DNA of 64,000 nucleotides from Actinopolymorpha alba DSM 45243 (GCF_000373925.1 NZ_KB892707.1:62001-126000), one strand, 5' to 3'; positions 1 through 8,916 are shown, numbered from the stretch's first letter. A program made the numbers and translations. The notes: generated by a model not told the origin, from the letters alone.

Positions 1-84
1 GCGCGTCACCGCACGCCCCAGCCCCGACAACCAGCCCCTACCCCAGCGGCAGCGGTCAGCCCTCAATCCCAACCCTGCCAGCCG

Positions 85-816
85 TCACTCACCCGGTAGG
101 TCGTACCGGGGGGTGAGGTCGAGGAGGTACGACACGTCGTCGCCCGGCGGGAGTTCGCGGGGTTCCTCGCCACGAACGAAGAGCCTGGCACCGTTGCGGC
201 CGTCAAGGCGTGCTTGCCTGTCGGCGACGCGGAGCCAACTGCCCTCGCGCAGGCCGAGCACCGTCACGTCGTTGTCCTCGAGGAATTCTTGCAGGCGTTG
301 CTCGCGGCTCTCGCCCATGTGGGTGCTGCCCGGGTCGGGGTCGAGATAGTGCGGGTTGATCTGGAACGGCACGAACCCGAAGCTGTCGAACGTCGAAGGC
401 TGCACGATCGGCATGTCGTTGGTGGTCCGCACGGACGGGCTTGCCATGTTGGTGCCCGCGCTCGAGCCAATGTACCGCAGGTCGCCCGCCCGCACGCGGT
501 CGCCGATCAGCTCCAGCAGACCCGTGGCCTGAAGGGTCTTGAGGAGCCGGAACGAGTTGCCCCCTCCCACGAAGACCGCGCGTACGTCCGCGATGACCGT
601 GCGCGGGTCGGCGGCGGTGTGGACCCCGATGACCTCGATGCCACGCGGAGCAAGCGCGCCGGCCACCGTCGCGGTGTAGCCGTCATGGTCACGAAGTGCG
701 TAGGGGACGAAGGCGATCCGGTCGCACCCGGCGAGGAAGTCGCTGATCTCGTCGAGCGCGTGCTCGAGGAAACCCTGGCCGTGATTGCGGGAGTTTGACA
801 GCAGCAGCAGGTCCAT
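85..816 (-). CDS. pepE: Dipeptidase E (peptidase family S51)
   Basis: Cytoplasmic serine peptidase that cleaves N-terminal Asp-Xaa dipeptides. The protein opens with MDLLLLSNSRN, matching the usual PepE start, so I chose the ATG at 816 over one 24 bases upstream that would add MGLVRSGT. The oxyanion/phosphate-like loop VFVGGGNSF is present, the nucleophile motif is GSSAGTNMAS, and further landmarks are NDMPIV and the conserved INPHYLDP. At about 243 residues the length is normal for the family. It is divergent from the ligase gene, with about 120 bp between the two starts. No partner gene or regulatory site is obvious. Confidence 0.9.
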   Translation of the reverse strand: MDLLLLSNSRNHGQGFLEHALDEISDFLAGCDRIAFVPYALRDHDGYTATVAGALAPRGIEVIGVHTAADPRTVIADVRAVFVGGGNSFRLLKTLQATGLLELIGDRVRAGDLRYIGSSAGTNMASPSVRTTNDMPIVQPSTFDSFGFVPFQINPHYLDPDPGSTHMGESREQRLQEFLEDNDVTVLGLREGSWLRVADRQARLDGRNGARLFVRGEEPRELPPGDDVSYLLDLTPRYDLPGE

Positions 817-934
817 GGTGCCCGAACGTACAAGACCCATCGAGGCCGGCTGGTACGGACGGCCCGGGTTTCAGCCCGCTCGTCCCGGGCACGCGTCAAC
901 AAGGACCAGACGTTTCGGAGTCCCCGGATCGACC

Positions 935-2512
935 ATGACCCGCGACGACAGCAAGCTGGCGAGCTACCGGAGTCGCCGGTCCTTCGCTCAGACACCGGAG
1001 CCTCGTGGTCGCGCGGCCCGCCCGCGACGCGGAGCGAAGCGCAAGCGCCCCCGCTTCGTCGTTCAGGAACACCACGCGCGCCGCCTGCACTGGGATCTCC
1101 GGCTCGAACATGAGGGCGTTCTGGTGTCCTGGGCGCTGCCGCGCGGGTTCCCCGACGATCCGCGGGAGAAGCGGCTGGCCGTCCACACCGAGGATCATCC
1201 GATTGAGTATCTCGACTTCGAGGGCAGTATTCCGGCGGGGGAGTACGGCGCCGGAACCATGACGATCTGGGACACCGGCGAGTACGACGCGGAGAAGTTC
1301 ACCGACACAGAGGTCGTCGTACACCTTCACGGCCACCGGGTGAATGGGCGTTTCGCGCTCTTCCAGACCCGTGACAAGGACTGGCTGCTGCGTTTGGTTC
1401 CGGTCCCACGCGGGCTTCGCCCGTCTGAGCCCACCCCCGCCTCACACCGGATGGGTCCGCCCGAGCCGGGCCGTGATCAGATGCCCACGGATCTAGAGCC
1501 GATGCTGGCGACGCTCTCCAAACTGCCCGCGGATCAGGACGAATGGGGCTATGAGATCAAGTGGGACGGAGTTCGCGCCCTCGCCTATGGGCAGCCCGGA
1601 CGGCTTCGCCTCGTCAGCCGGAACCTCCTCGACATCTCGGCGCAGTATCCGGAGGTCCGTGGCCTCACCCGCACTCTGGGCGCTCGTCAGGTCATCCTTG
1701 ACGGCGAGCTCGTCGCCCTGGACGCGCGGGGCCGGCCGAGCTTCCAGGCTCTACAGCGGCGCATGCACCTGACCTCGGAGGCTGAGATCCGCCGGCGCCA
1801 GCGCGAGGTACCCGTCACGTACATCATCTTCGACCTGCTGTTCCTCGACGGCCGTCTCCTGTTCGGGATGTCGTACGAGGAACGACGCCGTGAGCTGGAG
1901 GCGCTCGGGCTGTCCGGCTCGCACTGGCACACACCCGGCTACCAGCGCGGGGACGGTGTGGCGTTCCTCCAGGCCAGCAGGGAACAGCAGCTGGAGGGGA
2001 TCGTCGCCAAGCGGCTGAACAGCGGTTATCAGCCCGGCCGGCGTTCCCGTGACTGGTTGAAGATCAAGAACGTCCAGCGGCAGGAGTTCGTCATCGGTGG
2101 CTGGATCCCGGGTGCGGGGCGCCGCTCCGGCGAACTCGGTGCCCTGCTCATGGGCTACTACGCCACCGGCAACGGCGGTGAGCTCCGACTCCGCTTCGCG
2201 GGCAAGGTCGGCACCGGCTTCGACACCGCGGAACTACGCCGGCTGAAGGAGTTGCTGGAGCCGCTCCGCATCGACGCGAGCCCGTTCTCCGGGCGCCAGC
2301 CCGAGCGGGGAGCCACCTTCGTCGAGCCGCGGCTCGTCTGCGAGGTGGCGTTCTCGGAATGGACGAAGGCGGGCACGCTACGCCATCCGTCGTACCAAGG
2401 ACTACGCGACGACAAGCAGGCCATCCAGGTGGTGAGGGAGGTGCCGGCGCCACCGCCCGATGAGACCGAGGCGCCCTCGGCCGGCTCACCGCCGGGCGTT
2501 CGGCGGTCTTAG
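935..2512 (+). CDS. LigD-like ATP-dependent DNA ligase with N-terminal 3'-phosphoesterase domain
   Basis: Seals DNA nicks and trims 3' ends, as in bacterial non-homologous end joining. Residues about 35-160 form a LigD phosphoesterase domain (FVVQEHHARRLHWDLRLE, then SIPAGEYGAG). Residues about 190-510 form the adenylation and OB-fold ligase domains, with motif I KWDG at residues 209-212 (Lys209 is the adenylated lysine), LDGELVALD, EGIVAKR and DWLKIKN. No primase-polymerase domain is present, so this is a two-domain PE-ligase of 525 residues and not full LigD. The ATG at 935 gives a protein beginning MTRDDSKLASYR; upstream in-frame codons would run into pepE. No Ku gene lies nearby. The 3' end overlaps the convergent NrtR-like gene by 27 bp. 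Confidence 0.88.
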   Translation: MTRDDSKLASYRSRRSFAQTPEPRGRAARPRRGAKRKRPRFVVQEHHARRLHWDLRLEHEGVLVSWALPRGFPDDPREKRLAVHTEDHPIEYLDFEGSIPAGEYGAGTMTIWDTGEYDAEKFTDTEVVVHLHGHRVNGRFALFQTRDKDWLLRLVPVPRGLRPSEPTPASHRMGPPEPGRDQMPTDLEPMLATLSKLPADQDEWGYEIKWDGVRALAYGQPGRLRLVSRNLLDISAQYPEVRGLTRTLGARQVILDGELVALDARGRPSFQALQRRMHLTSEAEIRRRQREVPVTYIIFDLLFLDGRLLFGMSYEERRRELEALGLSGSHWHTPGYQRGDGVAFLQASREQQLEGIVAKRLNSGYQPGRRSRDWLKIKNVQRQEFVIGGWIPGAGRRSGELGALLMGYYATGNGGELRLRFAGKVGTGFDTAELRRLKELLEPLRIDASPFSGRQPERGATFVEPRLVCEVAFSEWTKAGTLRHPSYQGLRDDKQAIQVVREVPAPPPDETEAPSAGSPPGVRRS

Positions 2513-3166
2513 CACCGCGAACGGGTCCGTGATGCGGATATCCCTGCAGGTGAAGCGAAACAATGCCGCGGGACGCCCGCCAGTCGGCCCTGGGGAGACG
2601 GTCTGTCCGGTCGGTGTGAGCTGTCCGCGCCGGGAGAGGACCCGCTGCAGGTTGGTCGCCGACACCCGGTGTCCGAGTGCCGCGGAATAGATCTCGCGCA
2701 AGGCCGAGACGGTGAACGCCGGGGGTGCCAGCGCGAACCCCAGGTTGGTGTAGGAGAGCTTGTTACGCAGCCGGTCGCGGGCGCGAAGGATGATCGCCTC
2801 GTGGTCGAACGCGGTCTCGGGGAGCGCGTCGATGGAGAACCAGCGGGTGTCCGCGGGCACCACGGGGTCGTTGTCGCTGGGCACCAGGCCGACGAACGCG
2901 GTCGCGATGACCCGCGGGCCGGGCACCCGGTCGGGCCCGCTGAAGACGGCGAGCTGCTCGACGTGGGAGAGGTGGCGTACGTCGACCTTCTCGGCCAGCT
3001 GGCGGCGTACGGACGTCTCGACGTCCTCGTCGGCGCCGAGCTGGCCGCCGGGCAGTGCCCAGTGTCCGGCCTGCGGCTCGCGGGCCCGTTGCCACAGCAG
3101 GACCTGAAGTGACCGAGACCGGACCTGGAGCACCGCCGCCAGCACCTCATGCCCCAGTCGGTTCAC
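2486..3166 (-). CDS. nrtR: NrtR-like regulator of NAD synthesis (degenerate Nudix domain plus winged helix)
   Basis: Likely ADP-ribose-sensing repressor of the adjacent nadABC operon. The first ~145 residues are Nudix-like and the last ~75 form a winged helix ([15 protein letters not shown], then [10 protein letters not shown]). The Nudix box is broken: after G41-x5-E47 the expected REUXEE reads RQLAEK at residues 55-60, so two of the metal-binding glutamates are Gln and Lys and the following Gly is Asp. Loss of catalysis is typical of NrtR proteins that only bind ligand. GTG start at 3166, 59 bp from the divergent nadA start, the arrangement known from other actinobacteria. Function as an NAD regulator is inferred from architecture and position. 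Confidence 0.82.
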   Translation of the reverse strand: MNRLGHEVLAAVLQVRSRSLQVLLWQRAREPQAGHWALPGGQLGADEDVETSVRRQLAEKVDVRHLSHVEQLAVFSGPDRVPGPRVIATAFVGLVPSDNDPVVPADTRWFSIDALPETAFDHEAIILRARDRLRNKLSYTNLGFALAPPAFTVSALREIYSAALGHRVSATNLQRVLSRRGQLTPTGQTVSPGPTGGRPAALFRFTCRDIRITDPFAVLRPPNARR

Positions 3167-3173
3167 GCGGTGA

Positions 3174-3221
3174 TAGTATCTCGGGAGTTTTCGATCCTAA
3201 GGCGAAAACCCTCCGGGAGGG
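3174..3221 (+). promoter_or_regulatory. nadABC control region: -10-like box, palindromic operator, SD hairpin
   Basis: TAGTAT at 3174-3179 looks like a -10 box and sits inside the small palindrome GATAGTATC (3172-3180). Just downstream an inverted repeat, GTTTTCG (3187-3193) and CGAAAAC (3203-3209) with 9 bases between, falls on the predicted start of transcription, where a repressor such as the adjacent NrtR-like protein would block nadA. CCCTC/GAGGG (3209-3213 and 3217-3221) can form a tight hairpin covering the ribosome-binding site. Assignment to NrtR is inference. Confidence 0.5.
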
Positions 3222-3225
3222 TCTT

Positions 3226-4242
3226 ATGACCGCTGTCACTTCAGCGGACCGCACGGCTGGCGCCTACGACGGTGTGGTGCCGGACCGTGCGTGGCAGGAA
3301 GAAGTACGCCGGCTCGCCAAGGAGCGCGACGCCGTCCTGCTCGCGCACAACTACCAGATTCCCGAGATCCAGGACATCGCCGACCACACGGGTGACTCCC
3401 TGGCGCTGAGCCGCATCGCCGCGGCCAGCGACGCCTCCACGATCGTCTTCTGCGGCGTCCACTTCATGGCCGAGACCGCGAAGATCCTGAGTCCTGACAA
3501 GACCGTGCTCATCCCCGACGCACGGGCCGGCTGCTCGCTCGCCGACTCCATCACCGCCGACCAGCTGCGGGCCTGGAAGGCCGAGCACCCGGGCGCGGTG
3601 GTTGTGTCGTACGTCAACACCACCGCCGAGGTGAAGGCCGAGACCGACATCTGCTGTACGTCGTCCAACGCGGTCGAGGTGGTGCGTTCCATTCCGGCCG
3701 ACCGCGAGGTGCTGTTCTGCCCCGACATGTTCCTGGGCGCGCACGTCAAGCGGGAGACCGGGCGTGACAACCTGCACATCTGGGCGGGGGAGTGCCACGT
3801 CCACGCCGGCATCAACGGCACCGAGCTCGCCGAGCGTGCCGCGGCCAACCCGGACGCCGAGCTGTTCATCCACCCCGAATGCGGCTGCGCGACCTCCGCG
3901 CTCTACCTGGCGGGCGAGGGCGCGGTCCCCGCTGAGCGGGTGAAGATCCTCTCGACCGGCGGCATGCTCGACGCCGCCAAGCGGACGACGTCGCGGTCGG
4001 TGCTGGTCGCGACCGAGGTGGGCATGCTGCACCAGCTCCGCAAGGCCTCGCCGGGCGTCGACTTCCGCGCCGTCAACGAGCGGGCGTCCTGCCGGTACAT
4101 GAAGATGATCACCCCGGCGGCCCTGCTGCGCAGCCTGCGTGAAGGAGCCGACGAGGTGCACGTCGACCCCGCGATCGCGGACCGGGCGCGCGGCGCCGTC
4201 CAGCGGATGGTGGAGATCGGCCAACCCGGCGGCGGCGAATGA
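3226..4242 (+). CDS. nadA: Quinolinate synthase
   Basis: 4Fe-4S enzyme that condenses iminoaspartate with dihydroxyacetone phosphate to quinolinate, the second step of de novo NAD synthesis. The three cluster cysteines can be placed as C103 (AGCSLADS), C190 (GECHVHAG) and C289 (SCRYMKMI). Substrate-site landmarks [21 protein letters not shown] and [10 protein letters not shown] are present. The 338-residue length is normal. The ATG at 3226 was chosen because GGGAGGG lies just upstream; an upstream in-frame extension would run into the divergent regulator. It overlaps nadB by ATGA, so translation is probably coupled. Its cluster could be built by the Suf system encoded at 40.6-46.6 kb. Confidence 0.97.
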   Translation: MTAVTSADRTAGAYDGVVPDRAWQEEVRRLAKERDAVLLAHNYQIPEIQDIADHTGDSLALSRIAAASDASTIVFCGVHFMAETAKILSPDKTVLIPDARAGCSLADSITADQLRAWKAEHPGAVVVSYVNTTAEVKAETDICCTSSNAVEVVRSIPADREVLFCPDMFLGAHVKRETGRDNLHIWAGECHVHAGINGTELAERAAANPDAELFIHPECGCATSALYLAGEGAVPAERVKILSTGGMLDAAKRTTSRSVLVATEVGMLHQLRKASPGVDFRAVNERASCRYMKMITPAALLRSLREGADEVHVDPAIADRARGAVQRMVEIGQPGGGE

Positions 4243-5879
4243 GTAGCCCTTGGGAGGCTGCCGCGGACCTGGTGGTCGTCGGCACCGGCGTGGCCGGTCT
4301 CACCGCCGCGCTGGAAGCGTCGCGTCGTGGGCTACGGGTGCTCGTGGTCACCAAGGCCGGTGCCCGGGACGGCAACACCCGGTGGGCGCAAGGCGGGGTT
4401 GCGGTCGTGCTGCCCGGCGAGCACGACGACGGCGACTCAGTACGCCGGCACATCGACGACACCCTGGTCGCGGGTGCTGGTCTGTGCGAGGCCGACGCGG
4501 TCGCGACGGTGCTTGCCGACGGGCCCGGCGCGGTGACGGCTCTGCGGCGGGTGGGTGCCCGCTTCGACACGCTCGCCGACGGCCTGCTCGCCCGTACCCG
4601 CGAAGGCGGGCACAGCGCGTTCCGGGTCGTCCATGCGGGCGGCGACGCCACTGGAGCCGAGGTCGAACGCACCCTGCTGGCGAGCGCGCGCAACCGCGAG
4701 TTGACGGTGCTCGAACGCCAGGCGGCCGTCCGGATCCTGCGTACCCCCGAAGGTGCCGCGGCCGGACTCGTGGTCCTCGACGACGACGGCACCTTCGGAA
4801 TCCTGCGGGCACCCGCCGTCCTGCTGGCCACGGGTGGACTCGGCCACCTCTACCAGTCGACGACGAACCCCGATGTCGCGACGGGTGACGGGATCGCTCT
4901 TGCCCTGCGGGCGGGGGCGACGGTCGCCGACCTGGAGTTCGTGCAGTTCCACCCGACGGTGCTCTACACCGGTCATGATGCGACCGGACGCCGGCCGCTG
5001 GTGACCGAGGCGGTTCGCGGTGAGGGCGCGGTCCTGGTCGACGGTGCGGGTGCCCCGGTGATGGCCGGCGTTCACCCGCTGGGTGACCTGGCCCCGCGCG
5101 ACGTGGTGTCGGCGGCGATCATCCGCCGGTTGGCGGACGCGCCCGGTGGCGTGGACGATCACGTCTTCCTGGACGCGACCCACCTCGGTGGGCAGATGTT
5201 CCAGGCGCGCTTCCCGACGGTGTACGCCGCCTGCGCAGCGGCCGGCATCGACCCGGCGACGCAGCCCATCCCGGTCGCCCCGGCGGCCCATTTCGGCTGT
5301 GGCGGCGTCGTGACCACGGTCGACGGTCGTACCCGCGTACCCGGCCTTTACGCCGCCGGCGAGGTGGCCCGGACCGGCCTGCACGGCGCCAACCGGCTGG
5401 CCTCCAACAGCCTGTTGGAAGGGCTGGTCGTCGGCGCGCGGGCGGCCCGGGCCGCGTTGGCCGACCACGCGGCCGGTGTGCTCGCCGATCCGCGCCGGGC
5501 CGAGGTCGAGGACGCGGATGCCTCCTCGTCGCTGAGCGTTGCCGTTGCCGAACGCCCAACCCTGCAACGGATGATGAGCCGGTATGCCGCGATCGGGCGG
5601 GACGCCGACGGGCTCGGGGTCCTCGCCGACACCCTGGCTGAGGCCTCGACGGTTCGGCCGGTGCGTACCCGCGAGGATGTCGAGAACGCCGCACTCGACC
5701 TGACCGCGCGGGCCCTTGTCACGGCGGCGCAGGAACGCCTGGAGTCGCGCGGTTGCCACGTACGCCACGACTACCCCGTGCCCGACGACCTTCAGTGGCG
5801 GCGAAGCCTTGTTGTCGAGCTTGATGAGTCCGGACAGGTCGCGCCAGCGCGGGTGCTGGCTCTGGGAGGTGTGGCATGA
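4239..5879 (+). CDS. nadB: L-aspartate oxidase
   Basis: FAD enzyme that oxidises L-aspartate to iminoaspartate, the unstable substrate passed to NadA. The N-terminal dinucleotide-binding motif is [14 protein letters not shown]. Flavoprotein landmarks [17 protein letters not shown], the active-site stretch HFGCGGV and [13 protein letters not shown] are all present, followed by the succinate-dehydrogenase-like C-terminal helical domain. Length 546 residues, normal for the family. The start ATG overlaps the nadA stop and the end overlaps nadC, both as ATGA, so the three proteins are likely made in fixed ratio. Confidence 0.97.
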   Translation: MSSPWEAAADLVVVGTGVAGLTAALEASRRGLRVLVVTKAGARDGNTRWAQGGVAVVLPGEHDDGDSVRRHIDDTLVAGAGLCEADAVATVLADGPGAVTALRRVGARFDTLADGLLARTREGGHSAFRVVHAGGDATGAEVERTLLASARNRELTVLERQAAVRILRTPEGAAAGLVVLDDDGTFGILRAPAVLLATGGLGHLYQSTTNPDVATGDGIALALRAGATVADLEFVQFHPTVLYTGHDATGRRPLVTEAVRGEGAVLVDGAGAPVMAGVHPLGDLAPRDVVSAAIIRRLADAPGGVDDHVFLDATHLGGQMFQARFPTVYAACAAAGIDPATQPIPVAPAAHFGCGGVVTTVDGRTRVPGLYAAGEVARTGLHGANRLASNSLLEGLVVGARAARAALADHAAGVLADPRRAEVEDADASSSLSVAVAERPTLQRMMSRYAAIGRDADGLGVLADTLAEASTVRPVRTREDVENAALDLTARALVTAAQERLESRGCHVRHDYPVPDDLQWRRSLVVELDESGQVAPARVLALGGVA

Positions 5880-6775
5880 GCGAGCGCAGCGAACTGTTGC
5901 CCGCGGTGGCGGCTGGCCTGGAGCGGGCGGGGCTCGAGGTCGACGACGTGCTGCGAGTTGTCAAGACCGCGTTGACGGAGGACCTGCGGTACGGCCCGGA
6001 CGCCACGACAGAAGCGACCGTGCCGGCCGATGCGACCGCCGAGGCCGATCTCACCCCCCGCGCGCAAGGCGTCCTTGCGGGTGGGCTGCTGGTGGGTGTC
6101 GTTCTCGACCTGGTGGCTCCGGGTGCGGTGGAGGTGGTGTCCCGTCTGGAGGACGGGACCCGCCTGTCCGCCGGCGAGCCGGCACTCGTCCTGCGTGGAC
6201 CCGTGCGCGCGCTGCTCACCGCCGAGCGGACCGCGCTCAACCTGGTCTGCCACCTCTCCGGCGTGGCGACCGCCACCGCGGCCTGGGTGGACGCCGTGGC
6301 AGGAACGCACTGCGCGATCCGCGACACCCGCAAGACGCTGCCTGGGCTGCGGTTACTGGAGAAGTACGCCGTCCGCTGCGGTGGCGGCGTCAACCACCGG
6401 CTCGGTCTCGGCGACGCGGTGCTCATCAAGGACAACCACGTGGTCGCGGCCGGTTCGGTGTCTGCGGCACTCGCGGCGGTCCGGGCCCGGGCGCTGGAAC
6501 TCCCGTGCGAGGTGGAGGTCACGACACTGGCCGAGTTGGACGCCGTCCTGGAGGCGAAGGCCGAACTCGTGCTGCTCGACAACTTCAGCGTGGAGGAGTG
6601 CGCGGAGGCGGTCCGGCGTACCCGCGCGGCTGGGACCGGCACGTTGCTGGAGGCGTCCGGCGGGCTCTCCCTGGACGTGGCGCGGGCGTACGCCTCGACC
6701 GGTGTGGACTATCTGGCGGTGGGGGCGTTGACCCATTCGGCGCCCGCACTGGATCTCGGCCTCGACCTCCGCTGA
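5876..6775 (+). CDS. nadC: Nicotinate-nucleotide pyrophosphorylase (quinolinate phosphoribosyltransferase)
   Basis: Converts quinolinate and PRPP to nicotinate mononucleotide with loss of CO2, completing the de novo branch encoded by this operon. Diagnostic stretches are RTALNLVCHLSG, DTRKTLPGLR, EKYAVRCGGG, NHRLGLGDAVLIKDNH and the C-terminal EASGGLSLD and VGALTHSAPALD. Length 299 residues. Its first 17 bases, ATGAGCGAGCGCAGCGA, recur in reverse orientation at 17384-17400 between opcA and pgl, an example of the start-associated motif seen in some GC-rich actinobacteria. It is the last gene of nadABC; the palindrome-rich gap to 7383 follows. Confidence 0.97.
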   Translation: MSERSELLPAVAAGLERAGLEVDDVLRVVKTALTEDLRYGPDATTEATVPADATAEADLTPRAQGVLAGGLLVGVVLDLVAPGAVEVVSRLEDGTRLSAGEPALVLRGPVRALLTAERTALNLVCHLSGVATATAAWVDAVAGTHCAIRDTRKTLPGLRLLEKYAVRCGGGVNHRLGLGDAVLIKDNHVVAAGSVSAALAAVRARALELPCEVEVTTLAELDAVLEAKAELVLLDNFSVEECAEAVRRTRAAGTGTLLEASGGLSLDVARAYASTGVDYLAVGALTHSAPALDLGLDLR

Positions 6776-6852
6776 GGTGTTGGCCGCGGTCTGGCTGGAC
6801 CTGCTGAGGCTCGGCCCGCCTAGCCCCTGATCTCTCAGCATCTGATACGGCC

Positions 6853-6976
6853 AGGTGTACGACATGTGAGACAGCCGTAACCTCACGCGGCATCTCCCTA
6901 CGAGGCGTGCCGAATTCACCGTGCATGGTGAGGATTTGGCGCGTGGGGTCCCAGCTGTCTCACATTTCGTACACCT
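6853..6976. repeat. 124-bp element bounded by 23-bp inverted repeats
   Basis: The left end AGGTGTACGACATGTGAGAC (continuing AGC, 6853-6875) is repeated in inverted orientation at 6954-6976 with one mismatch, 78 bp apart. The interior contains a smaller hairpin around TTCACCGTGCATGGTGA and no coding potential. Size and terminal inverted repeats resemble a miniature inverted-repeat element or a large transcribed hairpin downstream of nadC. No target-site duplication is evident, so mobility is unproven. Confidence 0.55.
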
Positions 6977-7105
6977 AAGCCATCCGGATCCTGGGACGGC
7001 AGGCATGCTTCAAGGGAGGCTTAGTCAGATGCCCGCCCGGTCCGCCGTGTCTCGGCTTCTTCGCCGAACCCCTCCGCCAAGTCATCGCAACGTCGCGAGC
7101 GATCC

Positions 7106-7142
7106 CGCATAGTGAGCAATTCTCAAACCCGATCAAGATCAT
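7106..7142 (+). repeat. 37-nt dispersed repeat, copy 1
   Basis: Begins CGCATAGTGAGCAATTCTC and ends TCAAGATCAT. It matches 48367-48403 at 34 of 37 bases, about 41 kb away. A shorter relative (CGCATAGTGAGTGAGCGG) lies near 39560. All three sit in gaps between genes, and this copy runs directly into the 7137-7198 hairpin. Confidence 0.65.
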
Positions 7143-7198
7143 TTCGGGGAAGTGGCCCACCTTTCGCGCGAAGCGTGGGCCACTTCCCCGAAATGATC
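7137..7198. terminator. Perfect 24-bp hairpin between nadC and lysS
   Basis: The left arm GATCATTTCGGGGAAGTGGC (continuing CCAC, 7137-7160) and the right arm (7175-7198) are perfect reverse complements, separated by 14 bases that hold the palindrome TTCGCGCGAA. It lies between the converging nadC and lysS genes, so a bidirectional terminator is the simplest reading. There is no clear U-tract, and the arms are longer than terminators need, so a repeat-element origin is also possible. Confidence 0.6.
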
Positions 7199-7250
7199 AC
7201 GAACCAGTCTCCAGGCTGTCCGGTCCGTGAGACATGAGGCTGCGCCTTCA

Positions 7251-7300
7251 AGGATCATGAAGGATTTTGGTCATATAGCGACGAAAAGTCTTCCTCATCC
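7251..7300. repeat. GATCATGAAG-family palindromic repeat, degenerate copy
   Basis: GGATCATGAAGGATTTTGGT opens the element and CTTCCTCATCC closes it, giving an imperfect hairpin. It resembles the copies at 28820-28872, 39595-39647 and 39678-39724 (GATCATGAAG, then AGCCC, then CTTCATGATC). The rest of the 6776-7383 gap holds no gene that I can support. Confidence 0.45.
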
Positions 7301-7383
7301 TGGCGCTACTTCGGGCCTCACCAGGGCCTGCGGACGTCTTTGCATAGGGCGTCCTCGAGGCCGAGTGCGCCAGCGGACCGGAC

Positions 7384-8916
7384 CTACGTCGAGGCGGGTT
7401 TCAGCAGCGGAAAGATCTGGCACTCGCGGATGCTCTTGTCCATGAAGAACGCGAACACCCGCTCGCTCATCCCGAACCCGCACGCCGGCGGCATGGCGTA
7501 CTCCAGCGCCTCGACGAACTCGTCGTCGGCCATCTGCGCCTCGCTGTCGCCGGCCTCCCGCAAGGCCTGCTGCTCGGCGAACCGCTCCGCCTGGTCGACC
7601 GGATCGTTGAGCTCGGAGTAGCCGTTCCCCAACTCGCTTCCGGCGATGACGACGTGGAAGCGTTCGACGATCCCAGGCCGGTCGGCGTTCCGCTTGGCCA
7701 GCGGCGACACCTCCAGCGGCTCGTTGACCAGGAACCCCGGCCCGGTGAGCTGCCGCCGGCAGTGCTTCCACAGCGCGTCCATGGCCCGGGCGTGGTTGAG
7801 ACCGTCCTTGTCGTACGGCACCTCAAGCTCGTCGAGCTTCGCCACCAGCTCAGCGGTGCTGGCCTCGAGCACGTTGACACCCGTCAGCTCCGCGACGGTC
7901 TCGACGTAGTCGTAGCGCTGCCATTCCGCGCCGAGGTCGACGACGTACTCGCGACCGTTGCGGTGGAGGGTGAACTGCAGAGTCCCGAACGTCTCGGAAA
8001 TAGTGTGGATGAAGAGTTCCTGGACCAGCTGCATGCCCCACTCGTAGTTGGCGTACGCCCAGTAGAACTCCATCTGGTCGTAGTCGTTGAGGTGTTCGCG
8101 GCTTTGGTTCTCGTTGCGGAACTGCCGGCCGATCTCGAACACCTTCTCCAACCCGCCAACCAGCAGGCGCTTCTGCCACAGCTCGCCCATCGAGATCCGT
8201 AGGCAGACGTCGGTGCCGAGGTAGTTGTGGTGCGTCACGAAAGGACGCGCGTCGGCCCCGCCGGTGGTGTGTTCGAGCGCGGGGGTCTGCACCTCGACGA
8301 AGGCGCGGTCTTCGAGGAACCTCCGGATGGAACGCCAGAAGCGCGCCTTCTTGTAGATCATCTCCTGCACCTCCCGGTGCAGGAGGATGTCGAGGTAGCG
8401 CTTACGGAGAAGGACGTCCTCGTTGTTGAGGCCGGCGTGCTTGTCGGGAAGGGGCCGCAGCGACTTCGACAGCAGCGTCACGCGCCGCGCGTTGACCGAA
8501 CGCTCGCCGGTCCGGGTCTCCATGCGTTCACCCTCGATGGCGACGAAGTCGCCGAGGTCGAGGTTGCGGACCCAGAACTTGAAGCCCACCTCGGGCGAGG
8601 CTGATTCGGGCGCGGCTGCCTGGTCGAGTTCCTTGCGGGAAAGGACGAACTGGATGTCGCCGCTCTCGTCGTGCAGCCGACCGAAGGCGATGTTGCCCAT
8701 GACGCGGAACAGCATGATCCGGCCGGCGATCGTGACAGCCGCGCCGTCGGGCAGCTTGAGCGCGTCGGCGGCGGCCGTCTTGTCGACCGGTCCGGAGGGG
8801 TACGGCTCGATACCCGCCTCGCGCAGCTTGTGGATCTTGTCGATCCGCTGCGTCCGGATGGTCTCGAGCAAACTGGCGTCCTCTGTCGCCGCCAAGGACT
8901 CCTCTTCGGCTGCCAC
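7384..8916 (-). CDS. lysS: Lysyl-tRNA synthetase, class II, divergent type
   Basis: Charges tRNA-Lys with lysine. An N-terminal OB-fold anticodon-binding domain (about residues 60-155) is followed by the class II catalytic core (about 165-510). Motif 2 is unusual: FRNENQSREHLNDYDQMEF (residues 266-284) replaces the common FRNEG...HNPEFT form, the preceding stretch reads RISMGELWQKRLLVGG, and motif 3 reads GFGMSERVFAFF where the common form is GxGMGIDRL. The start is GTG with GGAG upstream. Length 510 is normal. The neighbours are unrelated, and the usual actinobacterial lysS is commonly found elsewhere, so this may be a second or replacing copy acquired by transfer (inference). Confidence 0.9.
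   Translation of the reverse strand: MAAEEESLAATEDASLLETIRTQRIDKIHKLREAGIEPYPSGPVDKTAAADALKLPDGAAVTIAGRIMLFRVMGNIAFGRLHDESGDIQFVLSRKELDQAAAPESASPEVGFKFWVRNLDLGDFVAIEGERMETRTGERSVNARRVTLLSKSLRPLPDKHAGLNNEDVLLRKRYLDILLHREVQEMIYKKARFWRSIRRFLEDRAFVEVQTPALEHTTGGADARPFVTHHNYLGTDVCLRISMGELWQKRLLVGGLEKVFEIGRQFRNENQSREHLNDYDQMEFYWAYANYEWGMQLVQELFIHTISETFGTLQFTLHRNGREYVVDLGAEWQRYDYVETVAELTGVNVLEASTAELVAKLDELEVPYDKDGLNHARAMDALWKHCRRQLTGPGFLVNEPLEVSPLAKRNADRPGIVERFHVVIAGSELGNGYSELNDPVDQAERFAEQQALREAGDSEAQMADDEFVEALEYAMPPACGFGMSERVFAFFMDKSIRECQIFPLLKPAST

Noticed and set aside
2486-3166. Active NUDIX hydrolase
   Set aside because: The Nudix box has Gln and Lys in two glutamate positions and the protein carries a C-terminal winged helix, pointing to a regulator.
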